Numbered from the stretch's first letter, positions 26,701 through 34,916 are shown. The stretch is 64,000 bases of DNA from an uncultured Sphingobacteriales bacterium (GCA_937871285.1 CALMQS010000069.1:50388-114387), one strand, 5' to 3'. The notes: generated by a model from the letters alone, not told the origin. Made by a program: numbers and translations.

Positions 26701-28763
26701 GTATTATAAACGGGCAATCCATACACATACCTTCTGCCATCCGCATTCAGCACGGTTATTTCGGAAAGATGATGTTTTTTGCGAAAAGAAGTAACGCGGC
26801 TTTCAGCTATAATGGCTTCGCTATTCACCGGATTGGGGCCGTTGTAAATATCAACATCACATTTGCCCGCGAAAAAACTGTTTACGGGATAGATGCATAT
26901 GCTTTTGTCTAACCCGAATAACGCCGCATCGGCAGCAGTTAAGTAGCTGATCACCTGGCTGCGCTTATCCCTGAAACGTTTTAGGGTGTGCAGTGAATCT
27001 ACTTTTATTTTATTGCCGTACGGCAACAGGTTTTTATACCGTTGAATAAATGGCGACAGTGTGGGATCGTCATTGGCGCTCATAACAGGTAATACCGGGT
27101 CTGTATCACCTAATTTATCATAGTAACTTTGGAGGTTAATGGTTTTTTCAGCAGGATTTTTAAAGTAAACAGCTTCAAAGGTACTATCGGCTTCTTTAAA
27201 AGGCAGTTGTGTGGCCATCAGGTTGCCTTCAGTCCATGCGTTGTTAGCGGTTACCGCCGAATTTACCCGCACATCATAACCCGCATGTACAAGGTTCCCG
27301 GCGCCCAGATCCAGCGAAATACTCCCATCAAGACTTTTGGAACGCGTATCAGCATCCCTTACAAAACCAATGTCTCCCCGGTAAGGACGGAACATGCCTC
27401 CTGTGCCTTCTCCCGTAATACTATACACATCGTAGGTATAATTAGGGATGGCGATATGCGGAACAGGAGGAGTAGCGCGGTAGGTGAGTTCCTTTTCGCG
27501 ATTATAATCGAGCAGGGCGTTTGGAATATCCCGGGCTTTTTGATAATACATGTAGCCGAAAGCCGGAAACTCCTGTTTTTTATCATCTTCGGCTATGTAT
27601 TGCCGTGAAAAAAAGCCGCCGAAGGAAATATTGGGATGCGTGCCAAAGACCTCACCTCCCGGTTTGAGGTTGAAGCTGAACTGGTAGCTGGTAAAAGATA
27701 TATTAGCAGATGGCGTATATGCCTGGCGGGCAAATGAAATATTTACCAGGTCGCGCGAAGCGGTATAAAAAGAACCGGATCCGGATTGTTCATTATTGCG
27801 CGTGTCATTTTTATATTTCAAACGTCCTGTTGAGGCAATGCTTAAAGATTGCAGTCCGCTACGTGTGCTGAAAGAAGTGCCTGCCGAAAATCCATTAGAT
27901 TGTATGCCACTCACTTCCGCGTTCCTGTTCCTGAATTCCATTGCAAAAGAAGGCGCAATGCTTACGCCACTCTGGGAATTGGATTGAAGTCCTATCCCTG
28001 CTGTAAGTGAACCCTTGCTTCCAACAGACGACTGATAACCTGCTGATGCATCTGCAGAAATACCTATTCCTTTATAATTATTGTAAAACAGGGAGCCGTT
28101 TAAACCGATATTAAAATTATTCAGCTCCAAACCAAAAAGTTCAAGCCCGAGTGCTACATTCCCGCCTGCTGTCCAGTTAGGGCGGAGGGAACTTGTTTTC
28201 GTAACCACATCTTCCCCGTTAAAATCATCCGGGAGCCCCCGCATATTCCTTCCTATAGTACCCGGATTGATGTTCCATCCCAGTCCTACCCAACTGGCTT
28301 CCTGGTCCATTGTTATACCGCTGCGGTAATGGATGTTTACAGCATAGCCGCCTGCATCTGCCAAAGGAATGGAATAGGAAAAATCACCACTGAATAAATC
28401 TACCAGGTTATTGCTGTTCACGCTTTGAAAGGATTGCATTTCAGGCTGCCCCGGGCCCGGTCCTGAAAATTTATTTTCTTCTCTCCCTTTTTTCATTGTG
28501 TAGCTTTCCTTTTTTGAAGGAACGGTTTGGGTAATATCAGCGGGTATTACCACCGGATAGTGTACAGCAGTATTACCCGGAATATTTCCCGGAAGAACAG
28601 GTGATGGTAAAGTACAGGAACCTAACACGTGAGAATAGCTGCTTTGAATGAAAGCGTTGCCCCATGCACCACCGTAAAGCGTACAGCAGAACTGTAAAAA
28701 AAATACCGATAATAAAATGGTAGCGCCTCCCTTACGGCGCCTGCTTAAAAACAGGTAGATCAT
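20706..28763 (-). CDS. Giant SpvB/TcB-like secreted protein with DNRLRE-like and PA14 modules
   Basis: A 2685-residue protein with an N-terminal hydrophobic leader. Residues about 115-165 (DLFSGDFSYSIPL, NIHYRSG, VGLGWNINPGTIGR) closely resemble the start of SpvB and Tc-toxin B subunits, where the motif opens a beta-propeller/RHS-like shell. Further on are a DNRLRE-like sandwich (about 1800-2080), a PA14 domain (about 2316-2488; FSVAADNAFKLWIDD, RVEHTDGEGEG) and a carbohydrate-binding-like sandwich (about 2508-2625). The end is a short run of YD/RHS motifs (FYEYDDDGSLTRVKKETE). PA14 and sandwich modules suggest glycan binding at the cell surface. It is the natural structural partner of the RHS toxin encoded downstream. 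Confidence 0.75.
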   Translation of the reverse strand: MIYLFLSRRRKGGATILLSVFFLQFCCTLYGGAWGNAFIQSSYSHVLGSCTLPSPVLPGNIPGNTAVHYPVVIPADITQTVPSKKESYTMKKGREENKFSGPGPGQPEMQSFQSVNSNNLVDLFSGDFSYSIPLADAGGYAVNIHYRSGITMDQEASWVGLGWNINPGTIGRNMRGLPDDFNGEDVVTKTSSLRPNWTAGGNVALGLELFGLELNNFNIGLNGSLFYNNYKGIGISADASAGYQSSVGSKGSLTAGIGLQSNSQSGVSIAPSFAMEFRNRNAEVSGIQSNGFSAGTSFSTRSGLQSLSIASTGRLKYKNDTRNNEQSGSGSFYTASRDLVNISFARQAYTPSANISFTSYQFSFNLKPGGEVFGTHPNISFGGFFSRQYIAEDDKKQEFPAFGYMYYQKARDIPNALLDYNREKELTYRATPPVPHIAIPNYTYDVYSITGEGTGGMFRPYRGDIGFVRDADTRSKSLDGSISLDLGAGNLVHAGYDVRVNSAVTANNAWTEGNLMATQLPFKEADSTFEAVYFKNPAEKTINLQSYYDKLGDTDPVLPVMSANDDPTLSPFIQRYKNLLPYGNKIKVDSLHTLKRFRDKRSQVISYLTAADAALFGLDKSICIYPVNSFFAGKCDVDIYNGPNPVNSEAIIAESRVTSFRKKHHLSEITVLNADGRRYVYGLPVYNTIQKEVSFSADKAVADIQTGLVEYTPGTDNTIRNTKGKDNFYGAEEIPAYAHSFLLTGIVSADYTDKTGDGITDDDMGDAVKFNYCRPYGNNYMFRWRTPLAENKATYSEGLKTDYSDDKGSYIYGQKEIWYLHSIESKSMIATFTLNDPQRGELREDAFGSKGENGGTDMQQPLRYLKQIDVYSKADYVKNKEAAKPVKTVHFEYNYELCLGVPSSAPGKGKLTLKKIWFTYNKNNKGQKKPYVFLYHPKDINDPGSDPKAAYNPGYDPKGFDRWGNYKDARNNPAQMSNADYPYTLQNGNETNNGKWDSTKAAMHAAAWTLSDIVLPSGGRLNVQYESDDYAYVQNRRAMQMFTIAGFGSAASLGNMTGNLYSTTEEGFKDCRYVFVRLPSAISATLPAAVRKEIFEKYLSGTSKLYFRLRVQMPGDLYGSGNEQVTTYAQYEDYGLTTDNSIIWIKIKGTGIINHGDGDASPLVKTALQVLKLNLPSKAYPGSDLNGNFDALAVVKATFAVMGNISELFLKFPVQARIRGWAKKVNTAQSFVRLNNPEYKKYGDGLRVKRITIYDGWNKMTGGAEQEATYGLEYDYTTVKDINGVRTVMSSGVASYEPIIGNEENPFREPVEYNEQIAPLAPVNNMYSEHPLGEAFFPSASVGYSKVRTRGIHYKDIKSASGYEESEFYTTYDFPAIVEHTPLEKRKYHSENLLQILNLYSKKTLTFSQGFKIEINDMNGKLKGTASYPENDPANPLAYTKYYYKVQDENTEVKRLSGTVAVADSANGHINMQAEIGKDIELMVDMREQEFKSQGAGMEFNIDGFLIGILPVTIPFPWFIPHFEMNRFRSVAITKVVQRYGIVDKMMVYEKGSLVTTENILYDGETGDVLLTKTQNEFNDPIYQFNYPAHWAYSGMGSAYSNIGAVFHNVSFSNGKLINAPGYPGIEKYFESGDEIKVFNGLEKQLENNGINICTGLGICNQPVMMPAVTKKIWAVDAGKIHYNKGLSGMYFIDENGKFFTGTGNDLQILRSGMRNMAATGIGNIRSLRNPVQQVAGKWRLVLDSTIGVINSTAQSYKDLWKVEDARYLPQTITTKINAVKKIVLSPVSSFSIYYNQKLSGRGCTFNGTEYRAYTNAPYFESLHRKRNPGGACAYLSREKSWLKFDLTAIPSGATIVSSSLALYPHYGLHEESDSRGFDWDYTTRDHNAATPHKLLDPNAGRLQSNAILHRVTNKNLFNDLDLNTLSDNNAKTQNIFNNRSLDELTKAVIPATKKQNSFIVDVKNMVAGMVRDPGQDAYIQISPEAPEGLTTEPVRVCFWATNSYTQDYVNGCNAYAPGNSNIITSLQAQAQQNRLAAIAPALAIPGCTSCSNVTNGYDAGAKLNIPCSTAPQLTIEYTACGNGERLIQECDSFYCEQTVATDACISQIADTATNPYRWGILGNWRMDKAYRYYGNRTESGIPENNSATNIRTYGTITGFNPYWIFTTNGITAGSDTVRWVWNTQSTQFNRRGYETENKDPLGRYNTVQYGYYETMPVAITQNSKYTEQAFEGFEDYEYNNNKCDIPCTIQKHIPATALQRYIVNEEAHSGKFSLGIPAGSDVKIMIKLGDTLRTEISPGMRFNSDTAFRSTVNRVNNGAGLKATVYSNYNYWNDNYGLDAYNYSAGTATPVIKDRVDINYDRRSTTRNKLGLTRNQHFYKVVWEGYMTLRKGNSTANTDPEGLYQFSVAADNAFKLWIDDNLVLNAFPNDPVYFSNARNTSLYSDPVKLYHGKYYKIRVEHTDGEGEGLAVLNWKKPNAINPEIIPVSNFHNSVRTAEAAIVKNTTRCISWEGTRTSDNIIYDEFSPAAGNTYLVSAWAKEDTNCKCGNYENALIEIYYTDQYGNYFSQHDLLKPSGNIIEGWQRIEEAIIIPAGAKKMEIYLKAAGNRGNSGKIFFDDWRFLPYNASMRSFVYDAVSLRLMGELDENNYATFYEYDDDGSLTRVKKETERGIKTIKETRNSLK

Positions 28764-28804
28764 TAAAATGGTGTTTTTCTAAGTTAGTTGTGTATCTGTT
28801 CTGC

Positions 28805-29917
28805 CTATTCTTCCTTCAGGTATAGAAACTTAAAATTCCAGGTTTCCTTCCTGTTGTTTATTATTTCCAGCAGGTATACCTGTGCATGCCTTAACTTTCC
28901 TGTTACAGTTAATTCCATTTCAATAAAATTCTGCCCGGGCTTCATATGCAGGTGACTGTTCTCCACTTTTTTTTGTTGCCCGTTCTGCCATTCATATATG
29001 GCTATGCTTACTATTGAATCGCCTGCTTCATTGTTATATTCGAATTTTATATCGCCCCGGCATATATAGGAATGGGCATCGTAACCCTTTGCCAGTTTAG
29101 GATAGGCACTGGTATCTTTTATAGCAACAGGGGAATCATTTTTGATGCCAAAGCTCCATGCTTCCGTTTGCTGCGCATATACTTCACCGTTTTTAGCGAT
29201 GACCTGCCATGCATATTGCTTTCCCGGCTCCAATGATGGTGCAGCAGACGGGTATAGCAGGTAAGGTGCGGTAATATACTGCTGCATATATACCGGTGTA
29301 TTTTTCTGAATGGCCTCATATGCATTCTGGCCTTTCTTCATCTCTGTCAAAAACAGTTCGTATCGCAATTGCGGTACCATTGCTGCGGGTGCGGGGGGCA
29401 GCCATGCAAAGCCGGGATAAGCGGTTTCTATCCATGTGGTATCCGGCGGGGAGATCAGTTGCGGAGGAGAAAGCGGCGCTATCTCCACTGGTTCACACGC
29501 TTCGGCAAAGGACTGGAGCGGTTTATCATCGTAGCTGATAACGGTATAGCAGATCATATACCTTCCTGCAGCCAGCAGGTTTGCGCTTCCGTTGCCTGAT
29601 ATTGGAGTTGTGCTAAAATAATTATACTGAACAGGCGCGACATCTGTTTCTTTTATTAAGGTAGCTCCTTTACCGGGTGTAAATGAACGGGAGGTAGCGG
29701 CTATTATTTTTTGACCGGTAACCATATCTGTCATTATCATTTGCAACTGCATTGCCCCGCTGTAATTACTGGTGTTCACTAAAAGCAGGTTCCACAACTG
29801 CTGTTGCTGCAACAGCCCTGCCGCAGGCAACCGGGGTGTTATTATTATTTGCGCTGCTGCCACAAGGTTTACAAACACCGCTATAAAAAATACCATACTG
29901 TTTTTCAGGTTGGTCAT
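28805..29917 (-). CDS. Secreted TANFOR-like protein
   Basis: A 370-residue protein with a signal peptide (about 1-22). Its plan is an N-terminal Ig-like domain (about 25-145), a linker PPQLISPPDTTW (about 150-161), then a fibronectin-like domain with the PGKQYAWQV motif (about 233-241) and a C-terminal beta domain. This order resembles TANFOR-domain proteins of Bacteroidota, an uncharacterised secreted family. It is 9 nt downstream of the outer-membrane protein gene and 41 nt before the SpvB-like gene, so it very likely works with both. Confidence 0.55.
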   Translation of the reverse strand: MTNLKNSMVFFIAVFVNLVAAAQIIITPRLPAAGLLQQQQLWNLLLVNTSNYSGAMQLQMIMTDMVTGQKIIAATSRSFTPGKGATLIKETDVAPVQYNYFSTTPISGNGSANLLAAGRYMICYTVISYDDKPLQSFAEACEPVEIAPLSPPQLISPPDTTWIETAYPGFAWLPPAPAAMVPQLRYELFLTEMKKGQNAYEAIQKNTPVYMQQYITAPYLLYPSAAPSLEPGKQYAWQVIAKNGEVYAQQTEAWSFGIKNDSPVAIKDTSAYPKLAKGYDAHSYICRGDIKFEYNNEAGDSIVSIAIYEWQNGQQKKVENSHLHMKPGQNFIEMELTVTGKLRHAQVYLLEIINNRKETWNFKFLYLKEE

Positions 29918-29926
29918 ATGCCCTGT

Positions 29927-32374
29927 TTAAAATGTTTTTGAATAAATGACCCGGCCCATATCATTGGGTAGCAGAGTTTGTGACTGCCCCGGTAAGAATC
30001 CACGCTCCAATGCAATGCTTATTTCGCCCAATTTTGCCAGTTCTACCTGCGCATTGCCGTAATAGCCCAGCCTGTTGCTGCTATGGTTCATCCTGTTCCA
30101 TTTGAGCCCTCCGCCCATGTTCAGCCATTTGGTTAGCCGGTAACTTAATCCCTCATCTGTGGTGGTTAAATGATAACCAGGACTATAGCTTACTGCAACC
30201 GAGCTGTTGAATACAAACCCGTTGCCGCTAACACTATGACTTAGCAGCCACGTGCCTGCATTATAATACAGGAAATGCTGTTGTTCCTGATGATTAAAGA
30301 ACCGGGTATACATGACCGTTGTAAACAGGTAATGCTGTTTAAGCCGGTATGCATAATTAATAGTTGCCATTGCCATATTAAAACGGGTTTCCATAATTTC
30401 GTTCCCCACTATGTTCAGTTGTGAAGAAGGCATATACCCTGCGGTAATCACAGGCCACTTTTTTAACCGGAATGTTGCCTGTATACTTTTAAAAATGGTA
30501 TTGCTTCTATAATTATAAATACTATAAGGTGAATTGTACGCATTGTTCTTTATAGCTGCTGTAACAAACAATTTTCTTTTAAACAAAAACTGATCTGCTC
30601 TTACCTGCCATGCAGCATATTGCGCGTTGTAATTAAAAACAGTAAAGGATTGAAAATTAATACCTGTGCGCTTGTATTGCCCGTAAATGCGGGTGCCGGT
30701 AGCCGGAATACCGGAAAAGAACTGTACGGCGTACGCTTCGTTACTGCGATCGGATAAAGCGGATATCTTTGATGCAGCGCCGTCCCGGCTGTTTTGTAAA
30801 GAAGCATATCGGGGATAGGAAGATTTGGCAATTTCCGCAAGAACATAACTGTTCTTATTAAAATAATATCTTCCCTCAACCGAAAAGCCTAATATACTAT
30901 TGGTTAACGGTTGATGGGTACTGGTAAACCCCTGTCCCTGTTTCCTGCCCCTGTATAAGCTAAGTATTAAGTTATTACCTTCTTTTTTCCCTATACCGGT
31001 CCTTATGAGTATAAGGTATTGTTTTATATTGCCATTTCGGCTGGCAATAAAATCGCGGTAGCGATAATCCACTGTACCTGCGGCAACTGCATAGTAAAAG
31101 CGGGAACTGTATTCCACATTTATTCCTGTAACGCTTATGTTTTTTGCTGTAAGCTCAGTGTAGTCAACGCTGCTGCGGCCAACAGCAAATTTTTTTACAG
31201 CCATTAGCTGTTTTATCCGTTTATAGATTTTGTTACTGTCTAATCCATATTTTTTTGCCTGATCCTGCAACACAGAAGGATCATTTGTTGCATCTGTTAG
31301 TTGCCTGGCAGAATCTATAGCCAGCCGGGTTAATGCTTTTGCCTTACTGTATTTTTCTTCCCACTGTTTTACTTCTTCGGAAACTTGTTTGTATTGTTCT
31401 CTTTTTGCTATATATGCTTTTACATAATCAATAGCGTTTTGTTGCCTGATGCTCATTACGTTCCGGGTAACAGAAGATATGCCCAGTTTTTTAAAAGCTG
31501 CAATTTGCTTCGTCTTGCCCGCAAGCGCCGCTCCTTTGTGCATCCATTGGGTATTACCGGCATATTCTTCTTTATAGACAGGTGTATTTTGCAAGTAGTC
31601 GTTTATTTTTTCTTCCAGCATTGCTTTATTGTACTCCGAAATATCCGTGTTACCGGTAATGGCTGCAATAGCCTGCCTGTTATCGGCCAGTTGCTGCACC
31701 TGACGGCCATGTTGCAGCCACTGAGCGAGTTGCTGCTGTAAAGCATATTTTTTTTGCAGTTCGTCATATAGCAACCTGTCGGGTGCGTTACGGCCGATCC
31801 TTTCTGTTATTTTAGCTTTTAGCTTTTCTTTTAAGGCAGATTGAAAAGCTTCTCCGTTGAATGCAACAGTGGCATCTGTATAGTTCTTAAAAAGAGGGGA
31901 ATTGCTATAGCGCATTTGGATATGAACCGCTACAGGCAGTACTTTTTTAAGCGTTGCATACATATTAACGCGTACGCTGTGTTGCATGATATTGGTGCCC
32001 AAATAAGGCGTATCAGCAGCAGAGCGATAAAAAAAGTCGTAGTTCATATTACCATGCAAAGTGAGTCCGGCAGGTAAAACGGCCGGTTCTTTTGAAACAA
32101 CCGGCTGAGCCTGAACGGGTAAAGAGGAAACCCGGGAAACCCGTTTAGCAAAATAGTTCCCTTTGCAAACGCCGGCAATAAAAAGAAAGTAATACCAGAT
32201 ACTGTCGCCTGCATTGTAAAATGCCTTTACGGGAAGCGCTAAGCTATCACGCTGTGTATTATATATTACGGGGAATAATGAAACGGAAGATTTTAGCCTG
32301 TGGTTCAACTGCTGCGCAATGGCGGACATGGGAAGCAGGCATAGTAAAAACAATATAACTTTGGTGTTAGCCAA
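29927..32374 (-). CDS. Outer-membrane beta-barrel-like protein of the RHS locus
   Basis: An 815-residue protein with a signal peptide (1-20, cleavage after SAIA). The middle (about 180-390) is highly charged and helical, probably coiled coil (runs such as KQVSEEVKQWEEKYSKAK). The C-terminal half (about 410-815) is a series of amphipathic strands with aromatic girdles (YYFNKNSYVLAEI, YLFTTVMYTRFF) ending in a terminal Phe, the hallmark of an outer-membrane barrel. The start codon is TTG; no upstream ATG fits the signal peptide. It is first in the locus and may export or anchor the large surface proteins. I recognise no named family. Confidence 0.6.
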   Translation of the reverse strand: MANTKVILFLLCLLPMSAIAQQLNHRLKSSVSLFPVIYNTQRDSLALPVKAFYNAGDSIWYYFLFIAGVCKGNYFAKRVSRVSSLPVQAQPVVSKEPAVLPAGLTLHGNMNYDFFYRSAADTPYLGTNIMQHSVRVNMYATLKKVLPVAVHIQMRYSNSPLFKNYTDATVAFNGEAFQSALKEKLKAKITERIGRNAPDRLLYDELQKKYALQQQLAQWLQHGRQVQQLADNRQAIAAITGNTDISEYNKAMLEEKINDYLQNTPVYKEEYAGNTQWMHKGAALAGKTKQIAAFKKLGISSVTRNVMSIRQQNAIDYVKAYIAKREQYKQVSEEVKQWEEKYSKAKALTRLAIDSARQLTDATNDPSVLQDQAKKYGLDSNKIYKRIKQLMAVKKFAVGRSSVDYTELTAKNISVTGINVEYSSRFYYAVAAGTVDYRYRDFIASRNGNIKQYLILIRTGIGKKEGNNLILSLYRGRKQGQGFTSTHQPLTNSILGFSVEGRYYFNKNSYVLAEIAKSSYPRYASLQNSRDGAASKISALSDRSNEAYAVQFFSGIPATGTRIYGQYKRTGINFQSFTVFNYNAQYAAWQVRADQFLFKRKLFVTAAIKNNAYNSPYSIYNYRSNTIFKSIQATFRLKKWPVITAGYMPSSQLNIVGNEIMETRFNMAMATINYAYRLKQHYLFTTVMYTRFFNHQEQQHFLYYNAGTWLLSHSVSGNGFVFNSSVAVSYSPGYHLTTTDEGLSYRLTKWLNMGGGLKWNRMNHSSNRLGYYGNAQVELAKLGEISIALERGFLPGQSQTLLPNDMGRVIYSKTF

Positions 32375-32696
32375 GGTGTTTTACAGGTGTGGTGTTAGCA
32401 AATAAGTTTCATTGCTAAGCTAAAATAAAGATTGATAAATCGCAAATTAATTTTAATTTTTTTTTAAAATCCGGGAAAAACGTTTTGAACGCTTTGGTAC
32501 TTATTGTTAAATCGGAGGCTGAGCAATGGATATTTTACTCCATCAAAAGAGAAAAAAAATCCTCAAATTTTATTGGCTCTTTATGCAAAGTTTACAGCAA
32601 GCAGACAACTCTGCGCTATGCAAAACCCCGCACCACACAAATAACCTAACTTCGCAACAGTTACTGCCGTCTTACCAGGCATCTCAAAATATACAT
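32375..32696. other. Intergenic region between divergent genes
   Basis: 322 nt between the start of the RHS-locus operon (minus) and the hemolysin III-family gene (plus). It is AT-rich near 32440-32470. No exact TTTG/TAnnTTTG pair was found for either gene; TAACTTCG near 32650 is a weak -7 candidate for the plus-strand gene. Confidence 0.3.
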
Positions 32697-33335
32697 ATGC
32701 AAACCACAGATCCGCAGGTGCAAATAAAACAGGAACTGGTTAACAGCATCATACATGGATTCGGTATCCTCTTTGGTATTGTTTGTATTCCCATCCTCAT
32801 TGCCCTGGCAACCAAAAGCGAAAACACGCCCGGCATTATAGGCGCTGCCATTTACGGGTTTTGTTTTTTGATGGTATTTACTTTTTCCACTTTGTATCAT
32901 GGCTTCCAGCATGCCCAAACCAAAGAAGTGCTGCAGATACTTGATCATATCAGCATCTATTTTCTTATTGCCGGCACCTATACTCCTTTTTTGCTTATCT
33001 ATATGAACAATGCGTTTGGCATTACCCTGCTGTCGGTATTGTGGGCATTAACGGCATTGGGTACCGTATTTAAAATATTCTATACCGGGCGATGGAATAA
33101 ATTGTCTACCATCATCTATTTAGCAATGGGATGGATAATGGTAGCAGGCGGACGTACTTTTTTTGTAGCCCTGCCGCAACCGGTGCTGATCATGCTTCTT
33201 ATTGGCGGCGCCCTGTATAGCCTGGGTGTTATTTTTTACCTCTGGCATAAGTATACCTATAATCATGCTGTGTGGCACTTTTTTGTGCTGGCGGCAGCCA
33301 TTTGTCATTATGTTGCCATTTTACTGGCGGTGTAA
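32697..33335 (+). CDS. Hemolysin III family (PAQR-like) membrane protein
   Basis: A 212-residue inner-membrane protein with seven hydrophobic segments. It carries the PAQR/hemolysin III hallmarks: ELVNSIIHGFG near the start, FSTLYHGFQ and LDHISIYFLIAGTYTPF in the middle, and a C-terminal WHFFVLAAAICHY whose His residues, with the earlier ones, are the predicted metal site. The open frame extends 57 codons upstream, but the ATG at 32697 gives the usual family length and begins at the conserved part. The family is named for a pore-forming activity in one member; the real role is uncertain. Confidence 0.85.
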   Translation: MQTTDPQVQIKQELVNSIIHGFGILFGIVCIPILIALATKSENTPGIIGAAIYGFCFLMVFTFSTLYHGFQHAQTKEVLQILDHISIYFLIAGTYTPFLLIYMNNAFGITLLSVLWALTALGTVFKIFYTGRWNKLSTIIYLAMGWIMVAGGRTFFVALPQPVLIMLLIGGALYSLGVIFYLWHKYTYNHAVWHFFVLAAAICHYVAILLAV

Positions 33336-33359
33336 CAGCGCCTGCATCAGATAGTAACC

Positions 33360-33381
33360 TATTGTTGCGTAAACAATATTT
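33360..33381 (+). terminator. Weak terminator after the hemolysin III-family gene
   Basis: TATTGTT and AACAATA form a 7-bp stem with a 5-nt loop (33360-33378), followed by TTTTG. The stem is AT-rich, so it is weak. Confidence 0.4.
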
Positions 33382-33490
33382 TGTCTTATTTATATGTGAG
33401 ATGAGAAACGACAGATTTCACATTCTCACGTTTCCCGTCTGCCGTTTTACGCTTAGCTTCACATTACCACGCGGGACTATATTTCACCCG

Positions 33491-33539
33491 TTTGCTGATA
33501 AGTAAAGCCAGAAGCGCTAATTTTGCATCCTCAAAGGAG
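33491..33539 (+). promoter_or_regulatory. Promoter and ribosome-binding site of the Fsr-like transporter
   Basis: TTTG (33491-33494) and an exact -7 element TAATTTTG (33518-33525), spacer 23 nt (slightly long), followed by AAAGGAG (33533-33539). This Shine-Dalgarno sequence is 9 nt before the ATG at 33549, and fixes that start over an ATG at 33492 that would lie inside the promoter. Confidence 0.5.
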
Positions 33540-33548
33540 TTAGTTAAT

Positions 33549-34769
33549 ATGAAGCGTAATGAAGCAAAGGAGATGACGATCAGCATGGAACAGGCAGCGC
33601 AGCAAACTGTTTTTCCCATACTTTTCGCCATCAGTTTTTCCCACCTGTTAAACGATACCATACAATCCATTATCCCTGCTATATATCCGCAGCTCAAAGA
33701 TGCTTTTTCTTTAAGCTTTGTACAAATTGGATTGATAACCCTCACTTTTCAGTTGGCTGCATCACTGCTGCAACCGCTGGTAGGATTATATACCGATAAA
33801 AAGCCGCAGCCCTTTTCACTGGCCACAGGCATGGCCTTTACTCTTACGGGGCTGGTATTACTGGCAAACGTGGGCAGTTTTCCCGGCGTGTTGCTATCTG
33901 TTGGGCTGATTGGGGTAGGCTCATCCGTGTTTCATCCCGAAGCGTCCAAGGTAGCCTATATGGCCGCCGGCCCGCGGCGCGGCCTGGCGCAGTCTATTTT
34001 CCAGGTGGGCGGTAATGCCGGCTCCGCTATCGGTCCATTGCTTGCGGCTTTCATCATCCTTCCCTACGGCAGGCATAGCATTTCATGGTTTTCCGTTATC
34101 GCGCTCCTGGCCATTTTTGTTTTATGGAGGGTGGGCTTATGGTATAGCGCCAGTTACCTGCATATCAGCAAAAAAGCAAGAGGCGCCGTCATCCCCCACC
34201 ATCTCTCAAAAAATAAAGTAGTCGCTTCCATTGTCATACTCCTGCTGCTGATCTTTTCCAAGTATTTTTATATGGCAGGCATCAGCTCTTATTTTACTTT
34301 TTATGTAATACATAAATTTGGCGTGGGTATTCAGCAATCACAGCTCTACCTGTTTGTGTTTTTAGTTGCGGTTGCCGCGGGCACCCTGGCCGGGGGACCT
34401 ATTGGCGACAGGATCGGCCGCAAATACGTGATATGGGGCTCCATACTGGGCGTAGCACCTTTTTCATTAGTACTGCCTTATGCCAATCTTTTCTGGACGG
34501 GTATTCTGATCTTTATTATTGGTGTTATACTGGCTTCCGCATTTTCTGCTATCCTCGTATATGCGCAGGAGCTGCTGCCGGGCAAAGTGGGTATGGTGTC
34601 GGGACTGTTTTTCGGATTTGCTTTTGGTATGGGCGGCATCGGATCGGCGCTGCTGGGCAAGCTGGCTGATATTACCAGTATTGAGTATGTGTACAAAGTA
34701 TGTTCCTTTTTACCGCTGATCGGGTTGCTTACAGGGTTTCTTCCAAATTTGAAGCAGCGAAAGGTATAA
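33549..34769 (+). CDS. MFS transporter, fosmidomycin-resistance (Fsr) type
   Basis: A 406-residue inner-membrane protein with about 12 transmembrane helices. The first helix region FAISFSHLLNDTIQSIIPAIYP and the loop LVGLYTDKKP are typical of the Fsr branch of the major facilitator superfamily. GGPIGDRIGRKYV (about 280-292) is the second-half MFS loop. E. coli Fsr exports fosmidomycin; natural substrates of relatives are mostly unknown. A Shine-Dalgarno and promoter directly upstream support the chosen start. It is a single-gene unit. Confidence 0.85.
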   Translation: MKRNEAKEMTISMEQAAQQTVFPILFAISFSHLLNDTIQSIIPAIYPQLKDAFSLSFVQIGLITLTFQLAASLLQPLVGLYTDKKPQPFSLATGMAFTLTGLVLLANVGSFPGVLLSVGLIGVGSSVFHPEASKVAYMAAGPRRGLAQSIFQVGGNAGSAIGPLLAAFIILPYGRHSISWFSVIALLAIFVLWRVGLWYSASYLHISKKARGAVIPHHLSKNKVVASIVILLLLIFSKYFYMAGISSYFTFYVIHKFGVGIQQSQLYLFVFLVAVAAGTLAGGPIGDRIGRKYVIWGSILGVAPFSLVLPYANLFWTGILIFIIGVILASAFSAILVYAQELLPGKVGMVSGLFFGFAFGMGGIGSALLGKLADITSIEYVYKVCSFLPLIGLLTGFLPNLKQRKV

Positions 34770-34916
34770 TGGATTGCGTGTGCTGCCAATGGTGAGTTCG
34801 CGCGGAGGTTAGAGAAAACAAACGATGGAGGATTGAATCTGCCGGCTAAGTAAATGATTCACAAAATAATGAAGATCATCCTGTCGTTAGGTGAATAGAA
34901 ACAATTATACAGCACG

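Noticed and set aside
10764..32374. A type VI secretion link for the RHS toxin
   Set aside because: No VgrG, PAAR, Hcp or sheath gene is in the window, and both giants carry their own signal peptides, which argues against T6SS loading.
32526..32696. N-terminal extension of the hemolysin III-family protein
   Set aside because: The extra 57 residues are polar, do not resemble a signal or a family part, and the usual length is reached from 32697.
33492..33548. Earlier start (ATG at 33492) for the Fsr-like transporter
   Set aside because: It would place the promoter's -33/-7 elements and the Shine-Dalgarno inside the coding region; the ATG at 33549 fits better.
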